Below, one piece after another: positions 19,739 through 28,561 of a DNA stretch of 64,000 nt. The stretch's first letter is position 1; each line of letters opens with the position of its first letter. Made by a program: the position numbers and the translations under genes. The stretch is from Streptomyces sp. AJS327 (GTDB lineage: Bacteria > Actinomycetota > Actinomycetes > Streptomycetales > Streptomycetaceae), in NCBI RefSeq assembly GCF_013450295.1, contig NZ_SKBR01000001.1, positions 1,058,001 through 1,122,000 of the forward strand, in the 5' to 3' direction. The notes below the pieces were generated by a model. The model saw nothing but the letters and a program-made list of their open reading frames with translations. It did not search any database and was not told the DNA's origin.

Positions 19739-20503
19739 ATGACGGTGTACTTCGTCGGTGCCGGTCCCGGCGCCGCGGACCTGATGACGGTACGCGGGGT
19801 GCGGACCCTCGCGGCCTGCGACGTCTGTCTGTACGCGGGGAGTCTGGTGCCGCGGGAGCTGCTGGCGGAGTGCCCGCCGCACGCGCGGCTGGTCGACACC
19901 GCCGATCTGGACCTGGACCAGATCACCGCCGAGCTGTTGCGGGCGCACCGGGAGGGCGCGGACACGGCCCGGCTGCACTCCGGTGATCCCTCGGTGTTCA
20001 GCGCCGTCGGCGAGCAGATGCGGCGGCTGGACGCGGCGGGGGTGCCGTACGAGGTGGTGCCGGGGGTGCCCGCCTTCGCCGCGGCCGCCGCCGCGCTGAA
20101 GCGGGAGCTGACGGTGCCGACGGTGGGGCAGACGGTGGTGCTGACCCGGCTCGCGTCGCGCGCCACGGCGATGCCGGAGGGGGAGGACCTGGCGACGCTC
20201 GGCCGTAGTGGCGCGCTGCTGGTGCTGCATCTCGCCGCGCGTTATGTGGACCGGGTGGTGGAGGAATTGCTGCCGCACTACGGGCCGGACTGTCCGGCCG
20301 CGGTGGTGGCGATGGCGAGTCGCCCGGACGAGTTGGTACTGCGGGGCACGCTGGCGGACATCGCGGAGCGGGTCACGGCGGCGGGTGTGGTCCGCACCGC
20401 GGTGATCATGGTGGGGCGGACGCTGGGCGCCGAGCAGTTCGGGGACAGTTACCTGTACTCGCCCGGGCGGGAGCGCGCCTCCGGTTCCGTCAGCGGTGCC
20501 TGA
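19739..20503 (+). CDS. cobM: Precorrin-4 C11-methyltransferase
   Basis: 254 residues, a single tetrapyrrole methylase domain. Key blocks are VYFVGAGPGAADLMTVRG at the N-terminus, LHSGDPSVFSAVGEQM (SAM-site loop), YEVVPGVPAFAAAAAAL and RTAVIMVGRTLG near the end. It transfers a methyl group to C11 in corrin synthesis. ATG 19739 is preceded by GGAGAAG; a 52-residue upstream extension is open but not conserved in character. It lies 128 bases after cobL and converges on cbiD. Confidence 0.94.
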   Translation: MTVYFVGAGPGAADLMTVRGVRTLAACDVCLYAGSLVPRELLAECPPHARLVDTADLDLDQITAELLRAHREGADTARLHSGDPSVFSAVGEQMRRLDAAGVPYEVVPGVPAFAAAAAALKRELTVPTVGQTVVLTRLASRATAMPEGEDLATLGRSGALLVLHLAARYVDRVVEELLPHYGPDCPAAVVAMASRPDELVLRGTLADIAERVTAAGVVRTAVIMVGRTLGAEQFGDSYLYSPGRERASGSVSGA

Positions 20504-20512
20504 GGGGTCGGG

Positions 20513-20539
20513 CGCCCGTACCGCCCGTACCGCCCGTAC
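20513..20539. repeat. Three tandem copies of a 9-bp unit between convergent cobM and cbiD
   Basis: CGCCCGTAC is repeated three times in the 55-base gap between the two convergent genes. Confidence 0.85.
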
Positions 20540-20558
20540 CGCTGTGGACGGTGGGCGG

Positions 20559-21728
20559 CTATGGCGCGGAGCGGGGGCCGCGTGGGGCGGCGCGGCCGAC
20601 GATGGTGCCCGCGCGGTCGACGCAGAGCACGTCGGCGCTGACGGGGGCGCCGCGCAGGACGGTGAGCGCCTGGTCGCGCGCCGCCTCGGCCACCAGGTCG
20701 CCCAGGGGTACGCCTTCGGCGGCGCACCACTGGAGCGCGGCCAGGCCGGTGTTGGCCTCGGCGACGCGTGTGGCGAGCGTCTCGGAGGCGCCTCCGGCGC
20801 GGGCCAGTTCGGCCAGGAAGCCGGTGTCCACCTGGGAGCGGGCGGAGTGCAGGTCGAGGTGGCCGGCGGCGAGTTTGGACAGTTTGGCGAAGCCGCCGCA
20901 CACGGTGAGCCGGTCGACGGGGTGGCGCCGCAGGTACTTGAGCACGGCGCCCGCGAAGTCGCCCATGTCCAGCAGCGCGTCCTCGGGGAGCCGGTACTCG
21001 GCGGTCACGGTCCGTTCCGAGGTGGAGCCGGTGCATCCGGCGACGTGGGTGCGGCCCGCGGCGCGGGCCACGTCGACGCCCCGGCGGATCGAGTCGATCC
21101 AGGCGGAGCAGGAGTACGGCACGACGACGCCGGTGGTGCCGAGTACCGAGAGGCCGCCGAGGATGCCGAGCCGGGGGTTCCAGGTGCTGCGGGCGATCTC
21201 CTCCCCGCCGTCGGCGCCCACGGTCACCTCGACGTCCGCGCTGGTTCCGCACCGGGCGGCGACGTCGGCGAGGTGGTCGCCGATGAGCGCGCGCGGCACC
21301 GGGTTGATGGCGGGTTCGCCGACGGCGAGCGGCAGTCCGGGGCGGGTGACGGTGCCGACGCCGGGGCCCGCGGCGAAGACCACCCCGGAGCCGGGCGGAA
21401 GGCGCCGCACGGTGACGCGCATCAGCACGCCGTGGGTGACGTCCGGGTCGTCGCCGGCGTCCTTGACGACTCCCGCGGTGGCCCGTTCCGGGGTCAGTTC
21501 CTCGACGGCCAGGGGGAACGCGGGCTGGTGTCCCCGGGGCAGCGTGACGTGCACGGGGTCGGGGAACTCCCCGGTGAGCAGGGCGGTGTAGGCGGCCTTG
21601 GCCGCGGCCGTGGCGCAGGCGCCGGTGGTCCAGCCGGACCGCAGTCCGGTGTGCCGCAGCTGTGCGTCCCGTCCTCCGGCGGGGCCCGGTGGGGTGCCCG
21701 TCGACTCGGTCTCGGTCGTCTCAGCCAT
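20559..21728 (-). CDS. cbiD: Cobalt-precorrin-5B (C1)-methyltransferase CbiD
   Basis: 389 residues. Characteristic CbiD blocks are LRSGWTTGACATAAAKAA at the N-terminus, VVKDAGDDPDVTHG, AINPVPR, GILGGLSVLGTTGVVVPYS and VCGGFAKLSKLAAGHLDLHS. CbiD belongs to the anaerobic-type corrin pathway, where it methylates C1 with SAM and the ring opening yields acetaldehyde. It is found here beside aerobic-type cobG and cobN, so the pathway is mixed. It starts 11 bases from the divergent cobK start. Confidence 0.94.
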   Translation of the reverse strand: MAETTETESTGTPPGPAGGRDAQLRHTGLRSGWTTGACATAAAKAAYTALLTGEFPDPVHVTLPRGHQPAFPLAVEELTPERATAGVVKDAGDDPDVTHGVLMRVTVRRLPPGSGVVFAAGPGVGTVTRPGLPLAVGEPAINPVPRALIGDHLADVAARCGTSADVEVTVGADGGEEIARSTWNPRLGILGGLSVLGTTGVVVPYSCSAWIDSIRRGVDVARAAGRTHVAGCTGSTSERTVTAEYRLPEDALLDMGDFAGAVLKYLRRHPVDRLTVCGGFAKLSKLAAGHLDLHSARSQVDTGFLAELARAGGASETLATRVAEANTGLAALQWCAAEGVPLGDLVAEAARDQALTVLRGAPVSADVLCVDRAGTIVGRAAPRGPRSAP

Positions 21729-21739
21729 GGAGGTACCCC

Positions 21740-22552
21740 GTGAGTCTCGTGGACGTCCCGCACGTGCTGGTGCTCGGTGGCACGACGGAGGCCCGGCGGC
21801 TGGTGGAGACGGTGGCTGGCTGGCCGCGGCCGCCCCGCCTGACCAGTTCGCTCGCGGGCCGGGTCGCGCGGCCGGGTCCGCTGCCCGGCGCGGTGCGGGT
21901 CGGCGGTTTCGGTGGGCCGGAGGGGATGGCGCGCTGGCTGCGCGCGCACCGGGTCGACGTGGTCATCGACGCCACTCATCCCTTCGCCGCCACCATCAGT
22001 TGCCACGCGGCGCTGGCCGCCGCCGGGGTCCATGTTCCCCTGCTCGCCCTGCGCCGCCCCGGCTGGGTGCCGGAAGTGGGTGACGACTGGCGTGTGGCCG
22101 GTTCCCTCGCGGAGGCGGCCGGGCTGCTGCCCGCGCTGGGCCGCCGGATCTTCCTGACTACCGGGCGGATGGGTCTCGGGGCCTTCGCGCACCTGGACGA
22201 GCCGTGGTTCCTGCTGCGCTCCGTCGACCCGCCGGAGCCGCCGCTGCCCGCCCGCCACATGGTGCTGCTCGACCGGGGCCCGTTCACCCTGGAAGGGGAG
22301 CGTGAGGTGCTGCGCCGCCACCGCGTCGACGTGTTGGTCACCAAGGACAGTGGGGGCGCCGCCACCGCCCCGAAGCTGGCCGCGGCGCGGGAGGTGGGGC
22401 TGCCCGTCGTGGTGGTCCGCAGGCCGCCACCGCCGGAGGGGGTGCCGGTGGCCGACGGCCCCGAAGAGGCCGCGGACTGGCTGTGGTCGCGGCTGCGCGG
22501 GGCCCTCGGCGAGGGGCCGCCGCCGGTGGCCCGCCGGGATTCGCCGGGCTGA
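21740..22552 (+). CDS. cobK: Precorrin-6A reductase
   Basis: 270 residues. Conserved segments are HVLVLGGTTEARRL (Rossmann-like NADPH site), VDVVIDATHPFAATIS, IFLTTGRMGLGAF, ARHMVLLDRGPF and VDVLVTKDSGGAATAPKLAAARE. It reduces the macrocycle with NADPH. GTG 21740 has GGAGGT (21729-21734) just upstream; that SD overlaps the cbiD start region on the other strand, so the divergent promoters must lie within one or both coding sequences. Confidence 0.93.
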   Translation: MSLVDVPHVLVLGGTTEARRLVETVAGWPRPPRLTSSLAGRVARPGPLPGAVRVGGFGGPEGMARWLRAHRVDVVIDATHPFAATISCHAALAAAGVHVPLLALRRPGWVPEVGDDWRVAGSLAEAAGLLPALGRRIFLTTGRMGLGAFAHLDEPWFLLRSVDPPEPPLPARHMVLLDRGPFTLEGEREVLRRHRVDVLVTKDSGGAATAPKLAAAREVGLPVVVVRRPPPPEGVPVADGPEEAADWLWSRLRGALGEGPPPVARRDSPG

Positions 22553-22622
22553 GCCGGCCCGGCGGGCCGGGTGGGTGCCGGCGGGCTGGCCGGGCCGTCC
22601 CCGTCCGGAGGGGCGGGGGTGG

Positions 22623-23087
22623 TCAGACCTGGTTGTGGCCGCCGTCGACGTACAGGCTCGAACCGGTGATGAAGCTGCTCTGCGCGGAGGCGAGGAAGGC
22701 GACCGCGGCGGCGATCTCCTCGGGACGGCCGAGGCGTCCCAACGGGACCTGGGCGGCGAGCTGTTGGCCGAGGTCGGCGGAGCCCTCCGGGTCGGCCGCG
22801 AGCCCCGGCGGGCCGGGGGTCTCGGTCGGGCCGGGCGTGACGGTGTTGACGCGGACACCGCGTCCGCTGAGTTCGTTGGCCCAGGTGCGGGCGAACGACC
22901 GGGTGGCGGCCTTGGTCGCCGCGTATACGCCGAACGCCTCCGTTCCGGTGTCCACGGTGGTGGAGCCGTTCAGGATGACCGAGGCGCCGTCGTTGAGCAG
23001 GGGCAGCGCCTTCTGGACGGTGCGGCGCGTGACCCGCTCGCCGCCTGGCGCGACGACGGCTGCTGCCGCCTCCGGGACCGTTTCCAA
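22623..23087 (-). pseudogene. 5'-truncated short-chain dehydrogenase/reductase
   Basis: The C-terminal two-thirds of a classical SDR is intact: SVILNGSTT, the catalytic YAATK (Tyr-x-x-x-Lys), [33 protein letters not shown] and [14 protein letters not shown]. The N-terminal Rossmann half with TGxxxGxG is absent. Homology to SDRs begins at TVQKALPLL, near 23020; the frame beyond that point is only the antisense of the TetR remnant. The fold cannot bind NAD(P), so the gene is judged dead. Confidence 0.85.
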
Positions 23088-23255
23088 CGCGCCGTCGACG
23101 AGGGCGAACTGCCACCGGAGACCGATCCCGGGCTGCTGGCCCGCTACGTCACCACCCTGGCCTTCGGCGTCGCCGTGCGGGCCGCGAGCGGCGTCGACCG
23201 TGAGGAACTCCAGAGGATGGCCGACGCCGCCCTGCGCGGCTGGCCGCTCGCCTGA
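23025..23255 (+). pseudogene. C-terminal remnant of a TetR-family regulator
   Basis: In this frame the translation reads [12 protein letters not shown]...[19 protein letters not shown]...[20 protein letters not shown]...[15 protein letters not shown], a typical TetR ligand-domain end. The DNA-binding domain is missing; homology starts at about 23025, directly where the SDR homology stops. No start codon with SD is present. Confidence 0.78.
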
Positions 23256-23465
23256 ACACCCCCCGCGGCGCCCGCCGTTCGCCCCCCGTGCGGCCGCGCC
23301 CCGTCAGTCCGCTCGCGCCAGCCGGGCCGGTCGGCGCCGGCAGGGGTCAACGACCGTGCCCCGGCGGGCGGTTGGACGCCGCCCACCGGGGGCCGCCTCG
23401 CGGGCCACCCGCCGGGGCCGTCCGCCGTACCGACCCCGGGCGCGGTCATCCACCGGTGGGGTGGG

Positions 23466-25178
23466 TCACGTTCCGGAAGCGGGCCCGGAGGGCTCCACCG
23501 GATAGCGGCGCGGGGTCCACACGGCCTCCTCACCGCCCGCCCGGCGCACCGCCCGGGTACGGGACGAACCGACCAGGATCAGGGTCCGCATGTCGACGTC
23601 CGCCGGGTCGAGGTCCGCCAGCCGGACGACGCGCACCCGCTCCCCGGCACCCCCCACGTCCCGGGCCAGCACCACCGGAGTGTCCGGGGCCCGGTGTTCC
23701 AGCAGCAGCTCCCTGGCCTTGCCGACCTGCCAGGTGCGGCTCCGCGAGCCCGGGTTGTACAGCGCGAGCGCCAGGTCCGCCCCGGCGGCGGCCCGCAGCC
23801 GTTCCGCGATCACCTCCCACGGCTTGAGCCGGTCGGAGAGCGACAGCACCGCGTAGTCGTGGCCGAGCGGCGCCCCGACGCGGGCCGCCGCCGCGTTGGC
23901 CGCCGTGACACCGGGCACCACGCGCACCGGCACTTCCCGGTACTCGGGCAGCGCCGCCGCCTCCAGGACGGCGCTGGCCATCGCGAACACCCCCGGGTCG
24001 CCCGAGGAGACGACGGCCACCCGCCGCCCCCGGCGCGCGAGGTCCAGCGCGAACTGGGCCCGCTCCGACTCGACCCGGTTGTCCGAGGGATGACGCCGCT
24101 GCCCGGGCCGTACCGGCACCCGGTCGAGGTAGGTGGTGTAGCCGACGAGGTCCTGGGCGGCGGCGAGTTCACCCCGCGCTTCCGGGGTCAGCCAGAGCGG
24201 CCCGGCCGGTCCGGTGCCCACCACCACGACCTCACCGGCCCGTTCGCCGTCCGACTCCCCAACACCCGTGCCGAACGCGGTGGTTGGGGACCCCGTCCCG
24301 GACGCGCCCCGTCCGCCAGCCGGAACACCCTCCGGCCCGGCGGCATCGGCTGGGTCGCCTGGGGAGTACCCCGGGCCGCCCGGGACTGGCACGGCCCCGG
24401 CCCGCCCCGGCAGCACCGCGACGGAGAAGTACGGCACCGCCTCCGCGTCCACCGCGTCCAGCGGGCCGATCCGCTCCCCGCTCATCGTCGCCCGCTCCAC
24501 GTAGTGCGTCTCCGCCAGCCGCCCCGAACGGGCGGCCGCCCGGCGGACGGTGGGGAAGGTACGGCCGAGCTTCATCACCACGGCGGCGTCGGTGCCCGAC
24601 AGCCGGGCCGTCAGCTCCTCCTCCGGGAGGGTGCCCGGCAGGATGGTGAGCACCTCCTCGCCCTCGGCCAGCGGTGTGCCCAGCCGGGCCGCCGCCGCGC
24701 TGACCGAGGTCACCCCCGGGATCACCTCCGTCGGGTAGCGGTGCGCCAGCCGCTTGTGCATGTGCATGTAGGAGCCGTAGAAGAGTGGATCGCCCTCGGC
24801 GAGGACGGCGACGGTCCGGCCCGCGTCCAGGTGCGCCGCGAGGCGGGCGGCGGACTCCGCGTAGAAGTCCTCCATCGCGCCCCGGTAGCCCCCCGGATGG
24901 TCGGTGCCGCCGGTGGTGACCGGGTAGACCAGCGCCTCCTCGATCTGCCCGCGCAGGTACCCGGCCGCGATGGACCGGGCGATCGAACGGCCGTGCCGCG
25001 CGCTGTGGTACGCGACCACGTCGGCCTCCTCGATGACGCGCACCGCGCGCACCGTCAGCAGCGACGGGTCGCCGGGGCCGAGCCCCACCCCGTAGAGCCG
25101 CCCGCGCGCGGGCTCCGGCGCGGCCGGTTCCTCCGAGGGGCCGGTGTCCGGGGTGTGGTGGGTCTGCTGCTCGCTCAC
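23466..25178 (-). CDS. cobIJ: Bifunctional precorrin-2 C20- and precorrin-3B C17-methyltransferase (CobI-CobJ fusion)
   Basis: 570 residues. The CobI domain (about 25-260) has [38 protein letters not shown] and [18 protein letters not shown] ~60-residue Gly/Pro linker follows. The CobJ domain (about 315-570) has [64 protein letters not shown]-type blocks and [12 protein letters not shown]. The fusion is known in mycobacteria and streptomycetes. GTG 25178 overlaps the cobH stop as GTGA, so it is translationally coupled to the upstream gene. The longer upstream open frame is discarded because it runs through cobH. Confidence 0.93.
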   Translation of the reverse strand: MSEQQTHHTPDTGPSEEPAAPEPARGRLYGVGLGPGDPSLLTVRAVRVIEEADVVAYHSARHGRSIARSIAAGYLRGQIEEALVYPVTTGGTDHPGGYRGAMEDFYAESAARLAAHLDAGRTVAVLAEGDPLFYGSYMHMHKRLAHRYPTEVIPGVTSVSAAAARLGTPLAEGEEVLTILPGTLPEEELTARLSGTDAAVVMKLGRTFPTVRRAAARSGRLAETHYVERATMSGERIGPLDAVDAEAVPYFSVAVLPGRAGAVPVPGGPGYSPGDPADAAGPEGVPAGGRGASGTGSPTTAFGTGVGESDGERAGEVVVVGTGPAGPLWLTPEARGELAAAQDLVGYTTYLDRVPVRPGQRRHPSDNRVESERAQFALDLARRGRRVAVVSSGDPGVFAMASAVLEAAALPEYREVPVRVVPGVTAANAAAARVGAPLGHDYAVLSLSDRLKPWEVIAERLRAAAGADLALALYNPGSRSRTWQVGKARELLLEHRAPDTPVVLARDVGGAGERVRVVRLADLDPADVDMRTLILVGSSRTRAVRRAGGEEAVWTPRRYPVEPSGPASGT

Positions 25179-27961
25179 TCTGCCTCGCTCGCTATCGCGT
25201 TGATCGCGGCGGCGGCGAGGGCGCTGCCACCGCGCCGCCCGCGCACGATCAGGTAATCGAGTGCGGACGGGTCCGCCGCCAGCGCGTCCTTGGACTCGGC
25301 CGCCCCGATGAACCCCACCGGGACGCCGATCACGGCCGCCGGGCGCGGGGCGCCGTCCCGCACCATCTCCAGCAGCCGGAACAGCGCGGTCGGCGCGTTG
25401 CCGACGGCGACCACCGCGCCCTCCAGCCGGTCGCGCCAGAGTTCCAGCGCGGCGGCGCTCCGGGTGGTGCCGAGCCGCTCCGCGAGCCCGGGCACCGCCG
25501 GATCGCCCAGCGTGCACAACACCTCGTTGTCGGCGGGCAGTCGGCGCCGGGTGACGCCGCTGGCCACCATGGTGGCGTCGCACAGCACCGGCGCGCCCGC
25601 GCGCAGCGCGGCCCGGGCGCGGGCCACCACGTCCGGGGTGTATCCGAGGTCCCGCACCAGGTCGACCATGCCGCAGGCGTGGATCATCCGCACCGCCACC
25701 TGACCGACGTCCGCGGGCAGTCCCGCGAGGTCGGACTCGGCGCGGATCGTGGCAAAGGACTGGCGGTAGATCTCCGCGCCGTCCCTCTCGTACTCGAACA
25801 CCGTGCTGCCGTCCCTCTCGCCGTCGCGCTGTCTCGTCGTCTCGTCGCCGGGACCGGGAGGGGTCCCGGCCCGCCGTTCGCCGTCCCGGGCGTCCCCCCG
25901 GCGCGCCGTCGCCGTCCCGGTCCCCGGGTCGGCCCGCGCGGTCCCGTCGCGCGTCCGCACCCCCGGACGGCCCGAACCGCCCCCGTCAGCACGGTTGTTC
26001 GGCCCGGCAGGACCGGCGGGGCTGACCGCGCCGACGGGCCCGTCCGGCCCGGCCCGGCCGCGTGTGGCGGCCGTCCCGGCGTCCGCCGGTGCCCGCCGGG
26101 ACGGGGGCCGCCCTCCGACCACCGGCCTCTCCGCGCCCGGCAGTTCGCGGGACGCCGCGTCAACCGGCCCACCCCCGGCGGCCGTTGGGTCAGCCGTCCG
26201 GGGACGGGCCGCCGGGAGAACCGCCGCCGTCAGTCCGGTGGCCGCCGACACTCCGGTCCCCCCGGCCGTTCCGCCCGTCGTGGCCTCGGCGGCCGGTACT
26301 TCGGAACCCGTCGGCGGGGGCGTCAACGACCGCTCAGCGCACGACTGTTCGGCGGGCGGCTGTTCGGCGCGGCGTGCCGCGCCGACCGCCCGCCGCAGGG
26401 CGTCCCTCACCGCCCCGGGGGCGCGGCCGGTGTCCGGCACCCGAAGGGACCACGCCGGGCCCGTCGCCCCGTCCGGGGACTCCCCTCCGGACCCTCCTCC
26501 GGGATGTCCGGACCCTCCTCCGGGATTCGGCCAACTCGCCTCGCGCGTATGGGAGATCGCCTCCCCGGATCCGGACGGGACCGGCTCCCGCCCTCCGGCC
26601 CCGTCCGGATCCGGTCGCCGGACGGAGACGGTGTAGCCGTCCTCGTCGGCCACCACCTCGACGCCCGCGCCCTTCGGGCGCCCGCAGCGCCGCGCGCAGC
26701 CGGACCAGTACACCGGCAGCGGATGGGGGCCGCCGCCACGGGTCGCGGAGGCCGCCGCCCGCACGTCACGCAGCGCCCTGCCGCAGCCGGGGCGCCCGGC
26801 GCAGGCGCCGACCCCGGCCCAGGCGGACTCCGCGCCGACCACCAGCCCCTCCGCGCCGAGCGCCGCGAGGAGCCGTTCGGCCCTCGCCTCCGGCACGCCG
26901 GGCACCAGCACCCCCCGCCACGGCGTCACCCGGAGCGCGTCGCGCCCGTGCCGCTCGGCCAGCGCGGCCAGCGCCCGCCACCGCGCGGCGGGGAACCGGC
27001 CGAACGGCGCGGTGACCGAGAGGGTGTGCCGCCCGTCCGGTCCCGGTACCACGCCCAGGGGCGGGGGAGTTCCGGGCGGCCAGCCCGGTGGGTGGCCGAA
27101 TCCAGCTGTGCCGTCGGTATGTGGAGCGTGGTGGTCCGGGGTGCCCGGAGGGGGCGGAACCCCCGCCGAGCGGAGCGTCGCGGCGAGCCGTTCCGCCGAC
27201 AGCGCGTGCTCGGGCGGCAGTTCCCGCACCCGCCAGAAGCGCGGAGCGGGGGCGGGTTCCCCGTCTCGACCGGTGGTGGGACCGCCGGTGGCCGGGGGAG
27301 TGCATGTCTCCCGGGCGGCGGCGGCGCGTTCGGCCGCGGCGTGGAACGCCTCGGCGGCCAGCAGCGCGGCACGGGGCGCGGCCCCAGCCGCCACCCGCAC
27401 CCCGGGGCGCTCGGCGCCCGCGTGGAGCAGGGCGGCGGCCCCGGGGAGCGCGGTGAGCGTGATGTCCGCGCCGAGCGCCGCGACGTCACCGCGTCCGTCG
27501 TCGAGGGCGAACAGGAAGCGCCCGGAAAGCCGTACCGTCCATTCGCTGGCGCACAGTAGTTGGTCGAGCTCCGCCGCCCAGTGCGACACCGGTGCCGCGC
27601 CCCGGCCGTCCAGTCCGCTCAGCGGGGAGGCGACGATGTTGCGCACCCGCTCGTGCCGGGGTGACGGCAGTAGTCCGGCCGTCGTCAACCCGGCGGCCAA
27701 CTCCCCTTCCACGCCCGGACTCAACCCTCTGAGCTGTATGTTCCCCCGTGAGGTGAGATCGAGGTGGCCGTCCCCGTGTCGCTCGGCCAGTCCGGCGAGC
27801 GTCCGGGCGGCGGTGGCGGTCAACAGGCCGCCGGGGAGCCGGATCCGGGCCAGGAACCCGTCGTCCGCCCGGTGGACCCGGAGGGCGCCCGGGCAGGCGT
27901 CATCCCGGTCGCGAACACGCGAATCGACGCGTCTCGGTGAGCGGGAGGGGAGCTGTGGCAT
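25175..27961 (-). CDS. cobG-cobH: Precorrin-3B synthase joined in frame to precorrin-8X methylmutase (CobG-CobH)
   Basis: 928 codons without a stop from ATG 27961. Residues 1 to about 520 are CobG, a sulfite/nitrite-reductase-like oxygenase with [29 protein letters not shown], a second half-repeat, and the Fe-S Cys cluster CAGRPGC plus SGCARRC. About 200 residues of Gly/Pro/Thr/Arg linker follow. The last 208 residues are CobH with [21 protein letters not shown] and [10 protein letters not shown] (catalytic His). A GTG at 25801 with GAGAGGG upstream would start a normal-length CobH by itself, so separate translation from the same frame is possible. An alternative ATG at 27973 would add four residues. 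Confidence 0.85.
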   Translation of the reverse strand: MPQLPSRSPRRVDSRVRDRDDACPGALRVHRADDGFLARIRLPGGLLTATAARTLAGLAERHGDGHLDLTSRGNIQLRGLSPGVEGELAAGLTTAGLLPSPRHERVRNIVASPLSGLDGRGAAPVSHWAAELDQLLCASEWTVRLSGRFLFALDDGRGDVAALGADITLTALPGAAALLHAGAERPGVRVAAGAAPRAALLAAEAFHAAAERAAAARETCTPPATGGPTTGRDGEPAPAPRFWRVRELPPEHALSAERLAATLRSAGVPPPPGTPDHHAPHTDGTAGFGHPPGWPPGTPPPLGVVPGPDGRHTLSVTAPFGRFPAARWRALAALAERHGRDALRVTPWRGVLVPGVPEARAERLLAALGAEGLVVGAESAWAGVGACAGRPGCGRALRDVRAAASATRGGGPHPLPVYWSGCARRCGRPKGAGVEVVADEDGYTVSVRRPDPDGAGGREPVPSGSGEAISHTREASWPNPGGGSGHPGGGSGGESPDGATGPAWSLRVPDTGRAPGAVRDALRRAVGAARRAEQPPAEQSCAERSLTPPPTGSEVPAAEATTGGTAGGTGVSAATGLTAAVLPAARPRTADPTAAGGGPVDAASRELPGAERPVVGGRPPSRRAPADAGTAATRGRAGPDGPVGAVSPAGPAGPNNRADGGGSGRPGVRTRDGTARADPGTGTATARRGDARDGERRAGTPPGPGDETTRQRDGERDGSTVFEYERDGAEIYRQSFATIRAESDLAGLPADVGQVAVRMIHACGMVDLVRDLGYTPDVVARARAALRAGAPVLCDATMVASGVTRRRLPADNEVLCTLGDPAVPGLAERLGTTRSAAALELWRDRLEGAVVAVGNAPTALFRLLEMVRDGAPRPAAVIGVPVGFIGAAESKDALAADPSALDYLIVRGRRGGSALAAAAINAIASEAE

Positions 27962-28379
27962 GGCGGCGAGCATACCGACGCGCGCTCGGGCGGCCACGTC
28001 ACACCGGTGGCGGCCCACCCGGAAAAACGGGTGTACCGGGGCGATTCGCCGCCCCGGCGGCGCTCGTCGTCCCGGCCCACCGACGACGGTTTCCGGCCAG
28101 TCCACGACGGGTTTCCCGCACCCGAAACCCACCCCCGCGACCACCCCGGCGAACCCCGAACCACCCCCGAACCACCCCCGCGACGACCCCGGGAACCGGC
28201 CCACCGAACCCCCACCACCCGCCCAGCCCCCAACCCGAAACCCACCCGGCGCCCCGCCCGGAAGCCGCCAGCCGAGCCACCGCCCGTCGAGCCGTCGCCC
28301 GCCCAGCGCCCGCCCGTTCCAGCCGCCGGTCCATCCCCGGCGGCCGGTCCCGTATCCGGTCCGGTGAGCTGCCCGTACT
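27962..28379. other. Divergent region between cobG and the cobN leader
   Basis: C-rich low-complexity DNA with no credible gene. It should contain the promoters for both directions; I cannot point to convincing -35/-10 pairs. Confidence 0.45.
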
Positions 28380-28552
28380 ATGGTCCGCGGTGGATCGCGT
28401 CGCGTGGTCCATCACCGCCAGAGACGGCGTCATGGGAGGAAGCCCGGTGTGAATCCGGCGCGGTCCCGCCACTGTGAGCCCGGTGTGAGCCGGGTGAGCC
28501 AGGAACTCCCGCCGTCCTCGTCACCGCCCGGGGCGCGGACCCCGAGGAAGGC
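28380..28552 (+). ncRNA. Cobalamin riboswitch upstream of cobN
   Basis: The conserved core is clear: GGAAGCCCGGTGTGAATCC, then GCGCGGTCCCGCCACTGTGA, and the B12 box AGCCAGGA at 28497-28504. The outer limits are approximate. A GGGG-CGCGGA-CCCC hairpin lies just before the SD GAGGAAGG (28544-28551), so coenzyme B12 binding probably hides the ribosome binding site or ends transcription. It regulates cobN only, as far as the sequence shows. Confidence 0.92.
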
Positions 28553-28561
28553 CATACGCGC

